Positions 1-10,834 of a DNA stretch of 64,000 nt are shown here, in pieces (the stretch's first letter is position 1; each line of letters starts with the position of its first letter). The position numbers and the translations under genes are program-made. The notes under the pieces are model-generated. The model did no database searches and was not told the DNA's origin. It saw nothing but the letters and a program-made list of their open reading frames with translations. This DNA is from Fereydounia khargensis (Eukaryota > Basidiomycota > Ustilaginomycetes > Urocystidales > Fereydouniaceae): positions 248,001 through 312,000 of the forward strand of contig JAOCZO010000012.1 of assembly GCA_026413255.1 (NCBI GenBank), written 5' to 3'.

Positions 1-1
1 G

Positions 2-463
2 AATGCCGGTCGGTGGTGCAGCTTTTGGCTGATCCTGTTTGGAATTATTGGCAAGCTGGCGGGCTGCGTGCTCGCGATTCCGGACCCTATCCTGGGTGGA
101 GTACTTTTGTTCCTGTTTGCCTCGATTGGCGTTGCAGGCCTGCGTATCCTGTCCATGGTGCGATTCACTCGCCGTGTCCGATTCGTACTCGCTGTTGCGT
201 TTGCGTTTGGCTTTGGCTCGCTTCTGATCAAGGACTGGTGGTCGTCGCTATTCAACTACACTGGAACGAACAAGGCGCTGCGTGGATTCCTCGACTCGAT
301 TGTCATTGTGCTCTCCACGCCGTTCCTCATCTCGGCACTGGCTGGTATGATTGCCAACGGCATCTTGCCTCTGGACGAGGAGGACCTTGTCGATGAGCGC
401 GAGTCGCTGACCAAGGCGAGCGACGAGGAGGAGGCCAACGACAAGCCACCTGCCCGCGCCTGA
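2..463 (+). CDS. Uric acid-xanthine type purine permease (NCS2/NAT family), C-terminal part
   Basis: This is the 3' end of a gene that begins left of the window; the frame is open from base 2. The 153 visible residues show the last membrane segments of a nucleobase-ascorbate transporter: a helix with IPDPILGGVLLFLF, then a GLRILS-x-RFTRR-x-RF stretch, an acidic/Trp loop, and a final hydrophobic segment ending ANGILP. This layout matches the C-terminus of fungal UapA/UapC proton-coupled uric acid/xanthine permeases of the plasma membrane. The cytosolic tail is acidic (DEEDLVDERESL). The substrate-binding NAT signature lies outside the window, so purine specificity is inferred from the family. 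No intron is seen in this part. Confidence 0.82.
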   Translation, partial: NAGRWCSFWLILFGIIGKLAGCVLAIPDPILGGVLLFLFASIGVAGLRILSMVRFTRRVRFVLAVAFAFGFGSLLIKDWWSSLFNYTGTNKALRGFLDSIVIVLSTPFLISALAGMIANGILPLDEEDLVDERESLTKASDEEEANDKPPARA

Positions 464-908
464 GCCGACTCATGCCACGCAGCACAGCAAGATTGTTTCG
501 GACCTTCCACTATACTGTATCATAGTCAATTGTCTCACACGGATGATGGAATACCCAACCTGGAAAGGTAATTTGCTACGAAAGTCAAGTCTGTGCTCTC
601 AAGTATTTTCCTGGTGGGTGTCACTAAAGTTGAAATGAGGCGCCTTGGGCTGCTGAATCTGAATTCGAGATGCACGCTCTCTTGCATTCTCTGTATGCGT
701 ACGGTATTCGGTTGGATTTAGCGTGAAAGGCGTTGATTGAAAAAGGTGACAGCTTTCGACATTTGGATTGGCCTTCCCCGCACGACACACTGTAGTACTG
801 TATTGTATCCTAACTAACCCTGATTTGGCGACCATCCTCCCTTCCTGCTTTCTTTCGTCTGACCTTGTCCCTCATCAACCATCCTCATCCTTGTCAGTAT
901 TTTACCTC
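464..908. other. Intergenic region between permease and TMEM135-like gene
   Basis: No gene is seen in about 445 bp. It must hold the permease 3' UTR and the promoter of the next gene. A TAGTACTGTATTGTA motif lies near 793-806, one of many TACTGTA-type motifs in the spacers of this window. Pyrimidine-rich DNA precedes the ATG at 909. Confidence 0.5.
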
Positions 909-2668
909 ATGCCTTCCTCATCTAACAAGGGCACCGGTACAGGCACAGGCCCTGGCCCCTCTCGCATACCCAAGGAACTCGCCCAGCTCCGAGATATGAT
1001 CCGCAACTCGCCCTTCAAGCCCACCGGCACCAACCGCACCGTGACGCATGCCTTTCTCGTCGGGTACACAGTCAACTACATTGTCGATAGCCTCCTTCCT
1101 GCGCTGCTTCGTCGCAAATCGTACGTCTCTCTCTCTTTCTCTCACCCTCCCACTGGCATCAATCCCTTGTACTGACTCACCTCTCTTACAGCGTCGGCCA
1201 GGCACTCAAGGGCCTCTTTACTCGTGTCGCACTCCAGGGCGGTGCCGCTCTCGCCCTCTTCTCGGCCGTCTACACCGCCCTTCTTCGCCACCTGACCAAG
1301 CTGCGTCTCACGCTATTGCAGAATGACCCCTCTGCCAACCCAAACGACTTTGAAAAGAGCCGTGATCGCCTTTTCGCTCGCCTCGTCCGCACTCTCCGCT
1401 CCGGCTTCTTGGTCCCATTTCTCGCCGCTGCTCTTGCCTCTCCCCTCTCGCTCCTGCTACCCATTCCCAGCCTACGACAGCAGATCGCGCTCTGGGTCTT
1501 TACAAAGGGCATTGAGGCCACCTACCAGGAGGCGAGAAAGTGCGGCTCCCGCTCCGTCGCCTGGGTGCCCGACTGGGTCGGAGGTGCCTTCTTCTACGCA
1601 ATCGGAAACGGACAGCTTCTTACTGCGTTCTTGTTCGAGCCAGATGCTTTCCCTAGCTCGTACGGTAAGGTGATCATGGCCCGCTCTACCGCCTACATCC
1701 CTCAGCGACCACCAGGTCTTCCGGCCTCCATCGAATGGCCCGAGCCGCGAGAGATTGCCAACGTGATTGCGGACCTATCCGAGCGAACAAAGACCAAGAC
1801 GCCCTACCCATCCTTCTCTGCGCCCCTCCTCTCGGCACTCACCCCTTCAGAGCACCCAACCACCACGCTCCACAAGCTCAACCCAATTCTTGACTACTCG
1901 CCCGCCCACCCTGCACATACCAACATGCTCTGTGCCGTCCTCCACCCCAAGGAACCGTCGTGCTCACGCAACTTTGCCAGGTTCTGGATCAAGGAGTGGG
2001 TTGCTTCTGCTCGATTCGTGGCCATATTTGCCGCCATCGCACAGGCGTTCAGCTGGAAAAAGGTCATGCGTGATCCCGAGACTGCCCTCTTCCGCTATGT
2101 CACTGCCATCGTTCAGGGCGCAACGGTCATCAGTGGCAGCATCGGCTCCGCTTGGGGCCTCACTTGCTTCTCCCAGCACTACCTTCCGCGTACCTTGCTT
2201 CCGCGCCTGAGGTACTTTTTCATCGGCGTCATCAGCTGCGTCTTTATCCTGGCTGTCCCACAGCAGAGAAGGGCTGCCCTTGGTTCTTGTACGTGATCTC
2301 CGCTTTCCCACTCATTCTCACTGCTGTGCCGCTCACTTATTTCGCCTTCATCATTGCAGATGTCGCACGAATGAGCTTGGTGAGCTCATGGACCAGTCTC
2401 CGCAACAATGGCAAGGTCAAGAGCTACCGGTGAGTATCGTCTCCTACCATCTTTTTCGGTCTCGCTTTGCTCACCGCCCTCCTCGTTCCGCAGCAATGGC
2501 GATGTTCTCCTCCTCGCAACAGGACTCGGCATGCTCGCCGCGCTCCACGAGCAGCGTCCCCGCGCCGTTCCAGGCATGATCAAGAAGCCACTCAACTACC
2601 TCATTGGCGAGGCCAACCAGCCAGACAAGGCTTTCCTCCGCCAAAAGACCGACACCAAGCTCGAGTAG
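909..2668 (+). CDS. TMEM135-like multi-pass membrane protein
   Basis: Four exons (909-1120, 1192-2288, 2360-2429, 2494-2668) join in frame to give 517 residues; the introns are 64-71 bp. The protein has several hydrophobic segments and the cysteine-bearing stretch typical of the TMEM135 family (NMLCAVLHP then SCSRNFARFW). A run of family-like residues spans the last introns (RMSLVSSWTSLRNNGK then NGDVLLLATGLGML). TMEM135-type proteins are known from mitochondria and peroxisomes, where they are linked to organelle dynamics and lipid handling; the role here is inferred. The start at 909 was chosen because the frame upstream has no ATG and the Ser/Gly/Pro-rich N-terminus begins there. The gene converges with the ZIP transporter gene. 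Confidence 0.8.
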
Positions 2669-2923
2669 ATCATCTCGAGCTCCTCCATGTAACTCTATAC
2701 CTCCAAAGTCGGAATGGAATTCGCCCAGACCACAGCCCTCACTCTCTCTCCAAACAATACGGATCCGAAAAAGAAAATGCGTGACATTCTATACAAGGCA
2801 TCCGTTAAACCTGATTCTGACACTCAGGCGAGGCGTAGTCCAACATGCAAAAGGGGAATAAGATACGAATATGTGGCCAAGGTGTTTAGCCAACGGAAGT
2901 CGAAGGAGGGAATAGATTCGTTT

Positions 2924-3931
2924 TCAAGCCCAGCGACCGAGGAGGGCCATGAGACCGGCACCGAGGAGCATCTCGCAAACGTTGAGGATGACCTTGCCGA
3001 GCGGGGCGGTGCGCATCTTTTCGTTAAAGATAAACTCGTGAGCCAGAAGCTCAACGGTACCGGTGTAGAGGAGAATACCAGCCGAGACAGAGTCAAAGAC
3101 ACCCGTGACGTAGTTGGCTGTGGCCGAGTCCTCGTTGTAGGTGTGACGGACGCCCAGGCCGATTGCGATGCCGATGGGAGTGACGAGACCGTATGCGATA
3201 GCGCCAAAGTAAGGGATCCACGGCTTGATTTGGGCCGGGAGGAAAGCAAGACGGCTGCCGAGACCGAGGCCCTCAAACATCTGGTGGAAGATGATGACGA
3301 TGAACAGGATGGTAAACTCGTTGGTGGTGCCGAGCGTGATACCGATGATGACCGAGTGGAAGATGACACCAAACTCGAGGATCATGACACCCAGGATCTC
3401 GCTCGCCTGTGCACTGAGGCCCATAGGCTCGAGCGAGCCCTTTTCCATGTCCTCGTCCGCCGCCGACGACGGCTTGTCGTCGCTGTGGGCGTGTGTGACG
3501 TGCTCGCCGGCGTGGTGGTGACCGCCAACGTGCGGGTCGTACGACAGCTTCTTGGCAAGACCACTGCCGACACGGAACGCAATGAGCTCCACGATGAATG
3601 TGACAAACATGGCAATCATGGCAAAGGCGAAGGGGAACGCAGAGTAGTCCTGGAACGCCTGGCTGAGACACGGGCTCTGCAGCTCCTCGACACCCGGCTC
3701 GAGCAGATGGATAAACGCCGTGGCAATGATGACACCACTGCCAAAGTACTTGGCAAAGTCGAATGCCGCGCTGGGAATAGAGAGACGAGGCACCCGTCGT
3801 GTGACAATAGGGAAGAGCGTGACAAATGTGGCAGAGGCCCAGATGATGAAGATCGCACCGATACGGAGACCGATCGAGCCGGAGAAGGCCTCATCACGGG
3901 GTCCGGAACACTTGGGCTCTTCGTCGGCCAT
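2924..3931 (-). CDS. ZIP-family zinc/iron transporter
   Basis: A single-exon 335-residue plasma-membrane metal importer of the ZRT/IRT type. Hydrophobic segments lie at the N-terminus (LRIGAIFIIWASATFVTL) and in the C-terminal half. A histidine-rich cytosolic loop (GGHHHAGEHVTHAHSDD) separates the third and fourth helices, as in Zrt1/Irt1. Helix IV carries FHSVIIGITLG and helix V carries FHQMFEGLGLG, the His/Glu metal-binding signatures of the family. Length is normal for fungal ZIPs. The start MADEEPK was chosen because the upstream in-frame residues are low-complexity leader. Zn2+ versus Fe2+ specificity cannot be told from sequence. Confidence 0.93.
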   Translation of the reverse strand: MADEEPKCSGPRDEAFSGSIGLRIGAIFIIWASATFVTLFPIVTRRVPRLSIPSAAFDFAKYFGSGVIIATAFIHLLEPGVEELQSPCLSQAFQDYSAFPFAFAMIAMFVTFIVELIAFRVGSGLAKKLSYDPHVGGHHHAGEHVTHAHSDDKPSSAADEDMEKGSLEPMGLSAQASEILGVMILEFGVIFHSVIIGITLGTTNEFTILFIVIIFHQMFEGLGLGSRLAFLPAQIKPWIPYFGAIAYGLVTPIGIAIGLGVRHTYNEDSATANYVTGVFDSVSAGILLYTGTVELLAHEFIFNEKMRTAPLGKVILNVCEMLLGAGLMALLGRWA

Positions 3932-6259
3932 GGTTGCTACTGTGGTGTGTGGGTGCAAGTAGAGGGGCAAACAGAGGGAAGAAGAATAAGGTATGAGTCG
4001 GGAAAAGGCCGGGCGGAGTTGGAGAAGGGCTTGGTATAAGTAATGAAGAGGGGGGGTCTCCCGGCGTCGGAGGATGGCTTGGGAGCGCAGGAAAGATAGG
4101 CGACCTTGTCGGTTGAGTTGGTGGGCAAGCTTCAAGGTTCCGTTCTTGTCTAGCTCTCAACGTGCAGAGAAAAGAGATTAAGCAAAAAGAGACTCAGGAA
4201 CACACGCACGAGGTAGGAGGAGGTGGGTTGGGATGGATGGGGAGGGGACGGGAGGGGACGGGAGAGGGAGGAGAGGAGACAGATAGCGAGGTGGGGTTGA
4301 ATGCTCGTGGGCCTCTCGAGATGCCGTGGACACATGGCATGGTTGGTTTGCCGACGGGTCCGCTGGTTGGCTTTCCTACGGCCAGCAGCCGCTGCACCTT
4401 TGCAGATTCAGTCTTCATCAGCATCAGCATCAGCGACAGGCAGGTCGAAATTTCATGCACTGTCCGAGCACCATCGCATGGCATCGCAGCAGAGAAGCGA
4501 GCATGGGAAGAGGCATTCAGTATTGACGAAAAACGACGACCTTCGCGGTCACGAATACAATACGACGTTCGAGCGTGCATACCGGTGAGACGCGCTCCGG
4601 ACCGCCAATCTGGTTGACTGCCTGCATAAGGAAGGTCGGGAAACAGAACTGGCCACAAACACCGTGAGTAGCCCACAGCCAAGCAGAAGCGAAAATCCAA
4701 CTCCAAAATTTTCCTTTCTCAACCGGAAGGGTCCTCGTTTTCTTCGGGTTGCTCTCGGTCGGTGGACCACCGCTCGCTAGCAAAGCCAAATCGAAAGGAG
4801 AGCACACAACTCTCACCAGCGCCAACAAGTATACCGTGCCAGTCGATACAATTTCTCCGACACAAGACATGCAAACTTGCCACAGGCCATATCCATTCAT
4901 GCTATGAACACCATGCACACCAACCACCGGTCGGCTTGCTTGTTTGCTTGCTTGATGCCGTCGGTGCCATCCTTCTTTGCCGCGGCAACTGCAAGTCGGC
5001 GTAAGCAGGAACCCGTCCACGCGAGTCATCGTCGTATGGAAAACGTTCTTCTGCAGTCTATCGATTGAAACAAGTCGCGGATTCTGACAGGAGGGACGAG
5101 CACAAAAAGGAAAGAGAGAGAGAGAGAAAACCTCATGCAGCGTGCCAACCAAACTCCGCCTATTTGTTGTGGTGTGCGGGTGTGCCATCAAAGACCATCG
5201 GGACTTTCCGAGCTGCCAGTCATGCTGTTTCCGTTCCTGGCGCGTTCTCGCACGAGAGCCGCTGATCACTTCTTTTACCGCAGACTTGTGCAACTTACGC
5301 CTGACGACAGACCTGTCGTCCCTGATTGTGCGCTGATAGCTCAAAAAACGGATTCAACTTGAGGTGAGGAGTAAGCTGATGGCGAGCTGGAAGGAGGTAG
5401 AGAGAAAGACAGTAACTTACAGGTCTTGCCGACACATTTACTGTATGCTCTTCACTGAAGTGGCAGACGAATCGTGGACGAGAGCACAGTAAGCAGCAGT
5501 AAATGTCTCTGGGATTTGACCCCTAGATCAACTGATTGAGTTTTCACTCTTAGGTTGCATTGCTATTTCTTGCATAAGGAGGATTGGAGAAAGTGCTCGG
5601 GTGTGAACGATTACGATGGAGTCCTTTGCAAGGACGTCAGCTCCTTCTAAGAGCATTGCAGCCTCTTGTTGGGCTACAACGGGCTCCGACACTCTTCGAG
5701 GTCATTCACCTCGTGCAACTTGTCTCTGAACAAATCTCCTGTCTTCTTTTCCCTCCTTACTCCTAGAATGCAATATTTCAGTCATTCTCTCCCGCTCATT
5801 TATGGTGCAAATAAAGTATCTGCGCTCAGTTGCCAGTTTGGAACGCATATTCTTCCCAGCATTCTTTGCCAAGATGCAGTATTGTTTGGCCCACGCCGAA
5901 TCACAGCAACCCCTCTCGGGATACGACACAGCTGTGCTAGCACAAATCAGAGGAAACCAGCATCACGGCCAACCTTATGAGAGGTTCTGATTACGTCATT
6001 GTTTCCTTTGAGTCGACACGGGGGGGGGGGACATTGTACCCTGCAGTGATTGCGCCTCCTGCGCGACTTCCGGTATTGACCTTTTCGCCGCGGAGCTTCA
6101 CGGAGCTAGAGTGCCGGCAAAAGCTCGCCTCAGGAGCAATCTTGACTCTCTAAAGACAGGCATTCTTGGACCTACCCGACCCTTTTTCCCTTTTGTCATC
6201 ACGACAATCTAAAGCCTTGCATTCTCACCTAGATCAATTTGAAAAGTTCTTCCCCGAGC
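3932..6259. other. Long gene-poor region upstream of the ZIP gene and the six-cysteine array
   Basis: About 2.3 kb without a convincing gene. The first part is a purine-rich/G-rich stretch (4195-4290) that would be the 5' leader and promoter of the ZIP gene. An unbroken minus-strand frame of 275 codons (4517-5344) exists, but its translation resembles no family and has no splice or signal features. A run of eleven G lies near 6021-6031. From about 5400 the DNA becomes AT-richer and leads into the secreted-protein array. GTGATTGCGCCTCCTG near 6047 resembles DNA upstream of array copy B (7298). Confidence 0.4.
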
Positions 6260-6901
6260 ATGAAGGTACTCTTCCTCCTGGCGTTTGTGAGCTCCGCACT
6301 CATCCCCGCGTCCGTTCAGTACGACGGGTACCAATACGGTCCCAGCGGATGTCAATACGTCGACACCACTATCAAGGACAAGATTTTGTTAAGGAACGTT
6401 CTCTTTGCCGCTTGCGCACATCAAGGGCAGGCTACCGATGTGAGTGGCGCCCCTTGGCCGGTCAGGTTCCTGTTCTTGACTGACTTTCACGCTCGTTTTG
6501 ATTCAAACCATCAGACCTTTCTGGAGTTTGGGGACCGACTAGCTCGCGGCTTGCTGGACAACCGGGGCCAGGCTGGCTTCAATCAAAAGCGCATGCTCTG
6601 TATAAACGATGCGCCTTGGTGAGTCTTCATTTCCATTAGCTTGCGCCATCATACTGTGAACCTGACCTCCCCAACACCTTTCCGTGCACGAAAAGGTCCG
6701 GCTCTATCATACATGCCATGGTTGACAATGAAGATGGATACTAAACTGAGTAAGTAACTTTATATGACACTCAGCAGGGTGCTCTACGAATCCACTGACA
6801 AGTTCCTCGCCCATAGCTATTGGTGCTACCCTATGATAAGGATTGATTCGAGGGCTTGCAAGAAAGATGGACCTCGTTGTGTGGACGTCAGCTACTATTA
6901 G
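6260..6901 (+). pseudogene. Six-cysteine secreted protein, array copy A (interrupted)
   Basis: First of five related copies. Exon layout matches intact copies B and E: exons 6260-6439, 6515-6618, 6696-6749 and 6817-6901, with the same phases. Exon 1 encodes a signal peptide (MKVLFLLAFVSSALIPAS) and two cysteines. Exon 2 encodes the family motif LEFGDRLARGLLDNR plus the RMLC cysteine. Exon 4 encodes YWCYP, two further cysteines at +11 and +7, and the ending DVSYY-stop. The reading frame is interrupted once before the last exon, so the whole product cannot be made with this splicing. A truncated secreted product or alternative splicing is possible. The conserved last exon suggests the break is recent. 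Confidence 0.65.
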
Positions 6902-7528
6902 GAGCCGGATATACACACAGTAGTGCTCCTTCAGCCCATGAGGGCTTCTGCCGCTGTACGTTGTCATTGTAAAGCAGGCTTGGACCCTATGTCCGACCCG
7001 AAATCCTATTCATCTCTCGCTTGTTACAGAGCTATCTCGCATTCCAGGGAAAGAAGGCAAGAAATGCAGACGTTGCCTTTCTCCCCTCAATTCACCCACT
7101 CAAACGTCGGCGCTCATTTGACAGTCTAGGACGCCCGTTGCCCTTGCCTATCGTCACCTCACCGTCATATGACCTATTCCCATAAATAGTCTCCTTCGAC
7201 GCCTTGCCAGCACCGTTCGATAATCGAGCGGAGCAACGGGGAGGATGCTTGCGCCCTCTGTGGACTTTCGAGTCACTAGAGCAGAGCCAATATGTATTGA
7301 TTGCGCCTTCCGTGCCACGGATGCACAGCACAGGGCCTTCGTCCGCGGACCAAGATGGGCGGAGCTCATTTGCTAGTCTCTGCCCTCTTGAAGAGAGGGT
7401 CATACACAGCGAGTATGTACAGTATGTACTGAGGGGCAGAACTGTCTTAAGGCGGCTCGTCATCCCACATTTCTCTTCCTCCCCATCCCGTCCATCTCGA
7501 GCCCTGCACGTTTGATCCATCCACCACC
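6902..7528. promoter_or_regulatory. Spacer/upstream region of array copy B, shared with copy C
   Basis: About 630 bp without a gene. Its 3' half (about 7300-7475) is recognisably related to 8341-8535 upstream of copy C. Both carry a GATGGG...CGGAGCT block, a CTCTTGAAGAG / CTCTGAAAGAG block, a CATACACAGCGA / CATGCACAGCAA block, and CAGAA-TGTCTTAAGGCGGCT / GTTCTTAAAGCGGCT. The duplicated unit therefore included the promoter, which predicts similar expression of the copies. The CTTAAAGCGGC-like core also occurs before copy D (about 9430). Confidence 0.5.
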
Positions 7529-8185
7529 ATGAAGGCACTCATCCTCTTTACATTCATGAGCTCCCTGCTCATTTCCGGCTCGATCGCTGGAACGCATCTC
7601 TACAGTCCCAGAAATTGTCAGTTCATCAAGACTACAATCCAGGACGGACCTCTAGTGAACAGCATCATCAATGGGGCTTGTGCTCAGGGTGGTCAGGTTG
7701 ATGATGTGAGTAATCCCTGGTGTCAGTACGGCCTTGGCCTTTGACTAATCCCTCTTGTGATACTTTCTCACTGCCAGTCTCTTCTGGAGTTTGCCAATCG
7801 ACTAGCACGCGGCCTATTGGACAATCGTGGGAAGATTGGTTTCGCCGAAAGGCGTATGATTTGCGTAGGAGCCGAAATCTGGTATGTTTCACTTGCTTCC
7901 TACATCTATCTTATGACCTCTTCTCGCCATGATTCTTATCTTCTCAACACATCTTACACCAAACAGGGTTGGCTCGATCATGGATGCCAAGGTCTTTGAC
8001 GTTGTGAAAGATAAGCGAGTCAACCAAGAGTAAGTAAGCTGCACTCCAGAGTTGCGAGCTTGTTGTTCTACCAATCAGCTGACGAATTCCTCTATCGTAG
8101 GTATTGGTGCTACCCCGTGACACTGGACGATACGAGAGGGTGCGGAAACGGCACTCCTCGCTGCAAGGACGTTAGCTACTACTGA
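7529..8185 (+). CDS. Small secreted six-cysteine protein, array copy B (intact)
   Basis: Four exons (7529-7705, 7778-7881, 7967-8029, 8101-8185) join in frame to 142 residues. Residues 1-20 are a signal peptide (MKALILFTFMSSLLISGSIA), so export is expected. The mature part has six cysteines at 30, 51, 88, 118, 129 and 136, an even number suited to three disulphides. The family motif LLEFANRLARGLLDNR is at 60-75, and the protein ends CKDVSYY. Copy E has the same exon phases and almost the same cysteine spacing (21, 37-40, 29-30, 11, 7). I do not recognise the family. Small size, secretion, cysteines and tandem duplication resemble fungal effector candidates, but that function is inference. Confidence 0.8.
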
Positions 8186-8539
8186 AAGCTGTGTATTCGT
8201 GACAAAGTAGAATGAAGACAATGTCTATCAGGTCACCACGTCGAAATACAAAAGTCACAGAGCCGTGCATTACTATGACTGTCCAGTGCAAAAAATCAAT
8301 GAGTATGATTACGCCAGCATAACCTTTCGAGTCAATCGGAGAGGAGCGATGCGCTTTGGTTGCACCACCAGCATTTAGGTTGTACTGTATAGTGGCCCTT
8401 AGCCACAAAGCACGATGGGAACGGAGCTTGACTGCCAGCTCTGGCTCCCTCTGAAAGAGTATCATGCACAGCAAAGACGTAAGTTACCGTGACGTGGACT
8501 GAAGAGCAGAATGTTCTTAAAGCGGCTTGTTATCAACGA
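8186..8539. other. Spacer with duplicated promoter DNA before array copy C
   Basis: No gene is seen in this 354 bp. Bases 8341-8535 are the diverged duplicate of the upstream region of copy B described at 6902-7528. A GTACTGTATAGTGG motif lies near 8383. Confidence 0.45.
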
Positions 8540-8789
8540 TTTGTTGGATAGTATCATTGATTAGCCAGTTTGCTTCACAAACTATAGGTCCTCCCCGGTC
8601 ATGAAGCCAAGGTGATTGATCAGTTTCATAGCCACTCAGAGTAAGTGGCTTCGTATGCCAATCAGGTCGGGGCTCAATTGTTTGGCTGACAAGCGCTCTT
8701 CTCACAGCTTTTATTGCTACTTCATGACGCAGTTCGACCAGAGGAAGTGTCCAGGACAACTCCTTTGTAAGATTGTCAGCTCTTACTGA
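8540..8789 (+). pseudogene. Six-cysteine secreted protein, array copy C (3' remnant only)
   Basis: Only the 3' part of a copy is recognisable. An exon-3-like block at about 8590-8630 ends at a GTAAGT donor, and a clear exon 4 (8708-8789) encodes FYCYFMTQFDQ, then cysteines 11 and 17 residues after the first, ending in VSSY-stop. The signal peptide and LARG motif exons are missing, although promoter-like DNA homologous to copy B lies just upstream. It reads as a decayed duplicate. Confidence 0.6.
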
Positions 8790-9529
8790 GGGCTCTCTTG
8801 ACGCAGCTGCAAGCTGCTATAATACACATTGAGCGGTCGCTATCCTGTACCAGATTCGTTCACACTACAAACAGCACAGAGCTCTCTGAACAGCGACGAG
8901 GCATGCACCACTACCCAGTGCAGTACCAAATCAATCTGTCTTTCCTGTGCTATCCATACTTTACGGCCGAATACCCTCAACCTACCTCCAGTCCGCTCTG
9001 TGATGCGTTCATGACCAGAACTTCAAATGAAATGACAACGCCAAGCAGTAGCCTTTCCTTTGCTTGTGCAAGGGCGAGTGTTTGTCTGTCGACATGAGGG
9101 CGTAATGACTTCCGTTGCTTCACTCCCAACAATTCCATACCCATCCCACCAGTCCGCCCCGAGTGCTGCGCGAATATACCAGCAAAATTTGCCAATGGGC
9201 GTAAGGCGTTCACTCCGTTGCATTTGCAGTACACGAATAAGGGGTTGCTGAGAACGAAGGATAGCAGCGTCAAACTCCTGATCGAGTTGAAGGGAAAGAT
9301 CCGGCGTTGTTTGCACTCTCCTCAACAGGGATGAAGCCGCCAGCCGCAGAAAGCTTTGGGGAGTCCGAGTGCCAGCAGTTTCTCAATTCAAGAGTTTGGA
9401 GAAACAAGAAATAGACTGAAGGGCTAGAGTCTTGAAGCGGCCCATCAACCACCCCTTACTTCTCTCCCTCACCCTTTGAACCGGGTCCAGCACCTCAACA
9501 CTAGCTCAACAGCCAGAATTACTCCAATC
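8790..9529. other. Spacer between array copies C and D
   Basis: About 740 bp with short open frames only, none with a signal peptide or array motif. Bases about 9425-9470 (TCTTGAAGCGGCCCATCA then a CT-rich run) resemble the proximal promoter of copies B and C. The rest looks like ordinary spacer. Confidence 0.4.
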
Positions 9530-10319
9530 ATGAAGGCACTCACGATCCTTGCGATTACCAGCACGATGCTCATCCTCTCATCAGCTCAACACAACCCTGG
9601 AGTGCATCGTTACAATCCATCAGAGCGTCAAGACAACAGCTCGCTGTTTGTTAACGAGGACCCTTACTTTGTCAGGCCAAAGCACATCCATTCAAGTCCC
9701 CAACAGAGCGAATTAGCCTGCATTGGCCCTTTCCAATCATGCCAAAGACACTGTGAGAGCGTGCTTGGACTGTTATACCAAAAAAACGAGCACGAGTATA
9801 TCGCTATTCTCCCTTATGCATCTCTGCTGCCATTATTCTTCGCTTCCATCTTTTGGGCCGTTCTCAATCTGAGCGTGTGTGTACCTGACAATAGTCCAGT
9901 CCAGCCTGTTCAATCGTCGCTCATATCTTCCAATTTTGGCCGTTCAAGTGAAGCGCAGGCCGGAACTTCAGCTGTACCACCCGTATCGGCGCAGGACGCC
10001 GGGGCTGAAGTTCCAGATATCAAAGCAACAGAGACATCAGAGCTGCTACTCAGCAGAAATTTCGCCTTAATTTATACAGCTTCGGGGCTGTGCAGGGCTG
10101 AAGTATCAAACTACGACATTACCCTGGTGACCGATGAAGCTGGCAAAGAGAAGACGTCAGTGATCGTTCACTCTCAAATCGTAGATGCGGCTTGGATGCA
10201 CAAAGGAGCTCAAACCAGTTACCCTCTTCCCTCACAGCTACAAATGCTACTTTACGATGGCAAATAATTGGGTGACGTGCAAGACGTTGGGCCCCCCTTG
10301 CCAGGATGTGGTCTATTGA
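9530..10319 (+). pseudogene. Six-cysteine secreted protein, array copy D (5' and 3' ends kept, middle foreign)
   Basis: The 5' end starts like copy B: MKALTILAITSTMLILSSAQ signal peptide, then HRYNPSERQ. The 3' end follows copy E: an exon-3-like block ending at about 10182 (TDEAGKEKT), an intron alignable to that of E, and an 82-bp last exon (10238-10319) encoding YKCYF, cysteines at +11 and +18, and CQDVVY-stop. The middle (about 9640-10090) lacks the LARG exon. It is instead a long open frame with a hydrophobic segment and repeated GGGGCTGAAGT motifs. The uninterrupted frame from the ATG runs to 10267 in a frame that does not match the conserved last exon. It may be a broken copy with inserted DNA, or a re-modelled gene. 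Confidence 0.5.
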
Positions 10320-10834
10320 AGGCATCTGTGCCACAGAATCCAATTGTATCGCTCAAATTACATCCTAGGTCATGCTACTGAATATACAGTAAGCACGGGG
10401 CGGGAGTCTAGCCTTCAACTCAGACATGAAGGGGCTGAAGCTTCGGGGCGGGGCAGTACTTCGGGGCTGATGCTCTAATTATCAAGACGGCAGGAATACA
10501 CGAAAACTACTACTGTAGCTCAATGGCTACACTTCGGTCTCCAATCAACGCCTTTTCGGCTTTGGAGTTATGACGGAAATACGTACCGAGGATAGCAGGG
10601 GTGGGCTGAGCTGCTGTTGCTTGGCGTTACATTCATGCATTCTGCCACAGTCTCGCTGGCAGCGACGGAAGAGATAGTGAGCCCTCATCACGTAAGACAA
10701 GGAAGCCATAAAAGAAGATCTTTTCCATGGTTCTTCCAAAGTTCCCTCTATCCAAGCCTCCTCACAATTCTCTGACTCCGGGCTATTCCCATACATCGTC
10801 TTCCGCCAAACATTGTGGAGAATCCCAAGTGACA
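10320..10834. other. Spacer before array copy E
   Basis: About 515 bp without a gene. CTTCGGGGC motifs recur near 10439-10470, matching ones inside the foreign middle of copy D (10081) and suggesting shared repeat DNA. A GTAGCTCAATGGCTACAC stretch near 10516 resembles a tRNA D-arm, but no T-arm follows. Confidence 0.4.

Noticed and set aside
2714-4039. Plus-strand 441-codon frame over the ZIP gene
   Set aside because: It is antisense to the clearly recognisable ZIP transporter; the Asp/Arg/Glu-rich translation is the mirror of its codon bias.
4517-5344. Minus-strand open frame of 275 codons
   Set aside because: The translation is a mix of Arg/Ser/Cys with no domain, no signal peptide and no conserved pattern. 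It lies in a promoter-like spacer and is most likely a chance frame.
10505-10580. tRNA-like D-arm sequence
   Set aside because: GTAGCTCAATGGCTACAC resembles a D-arm, but no acceptor stem pairing and no GTTCRA T-loop follow.
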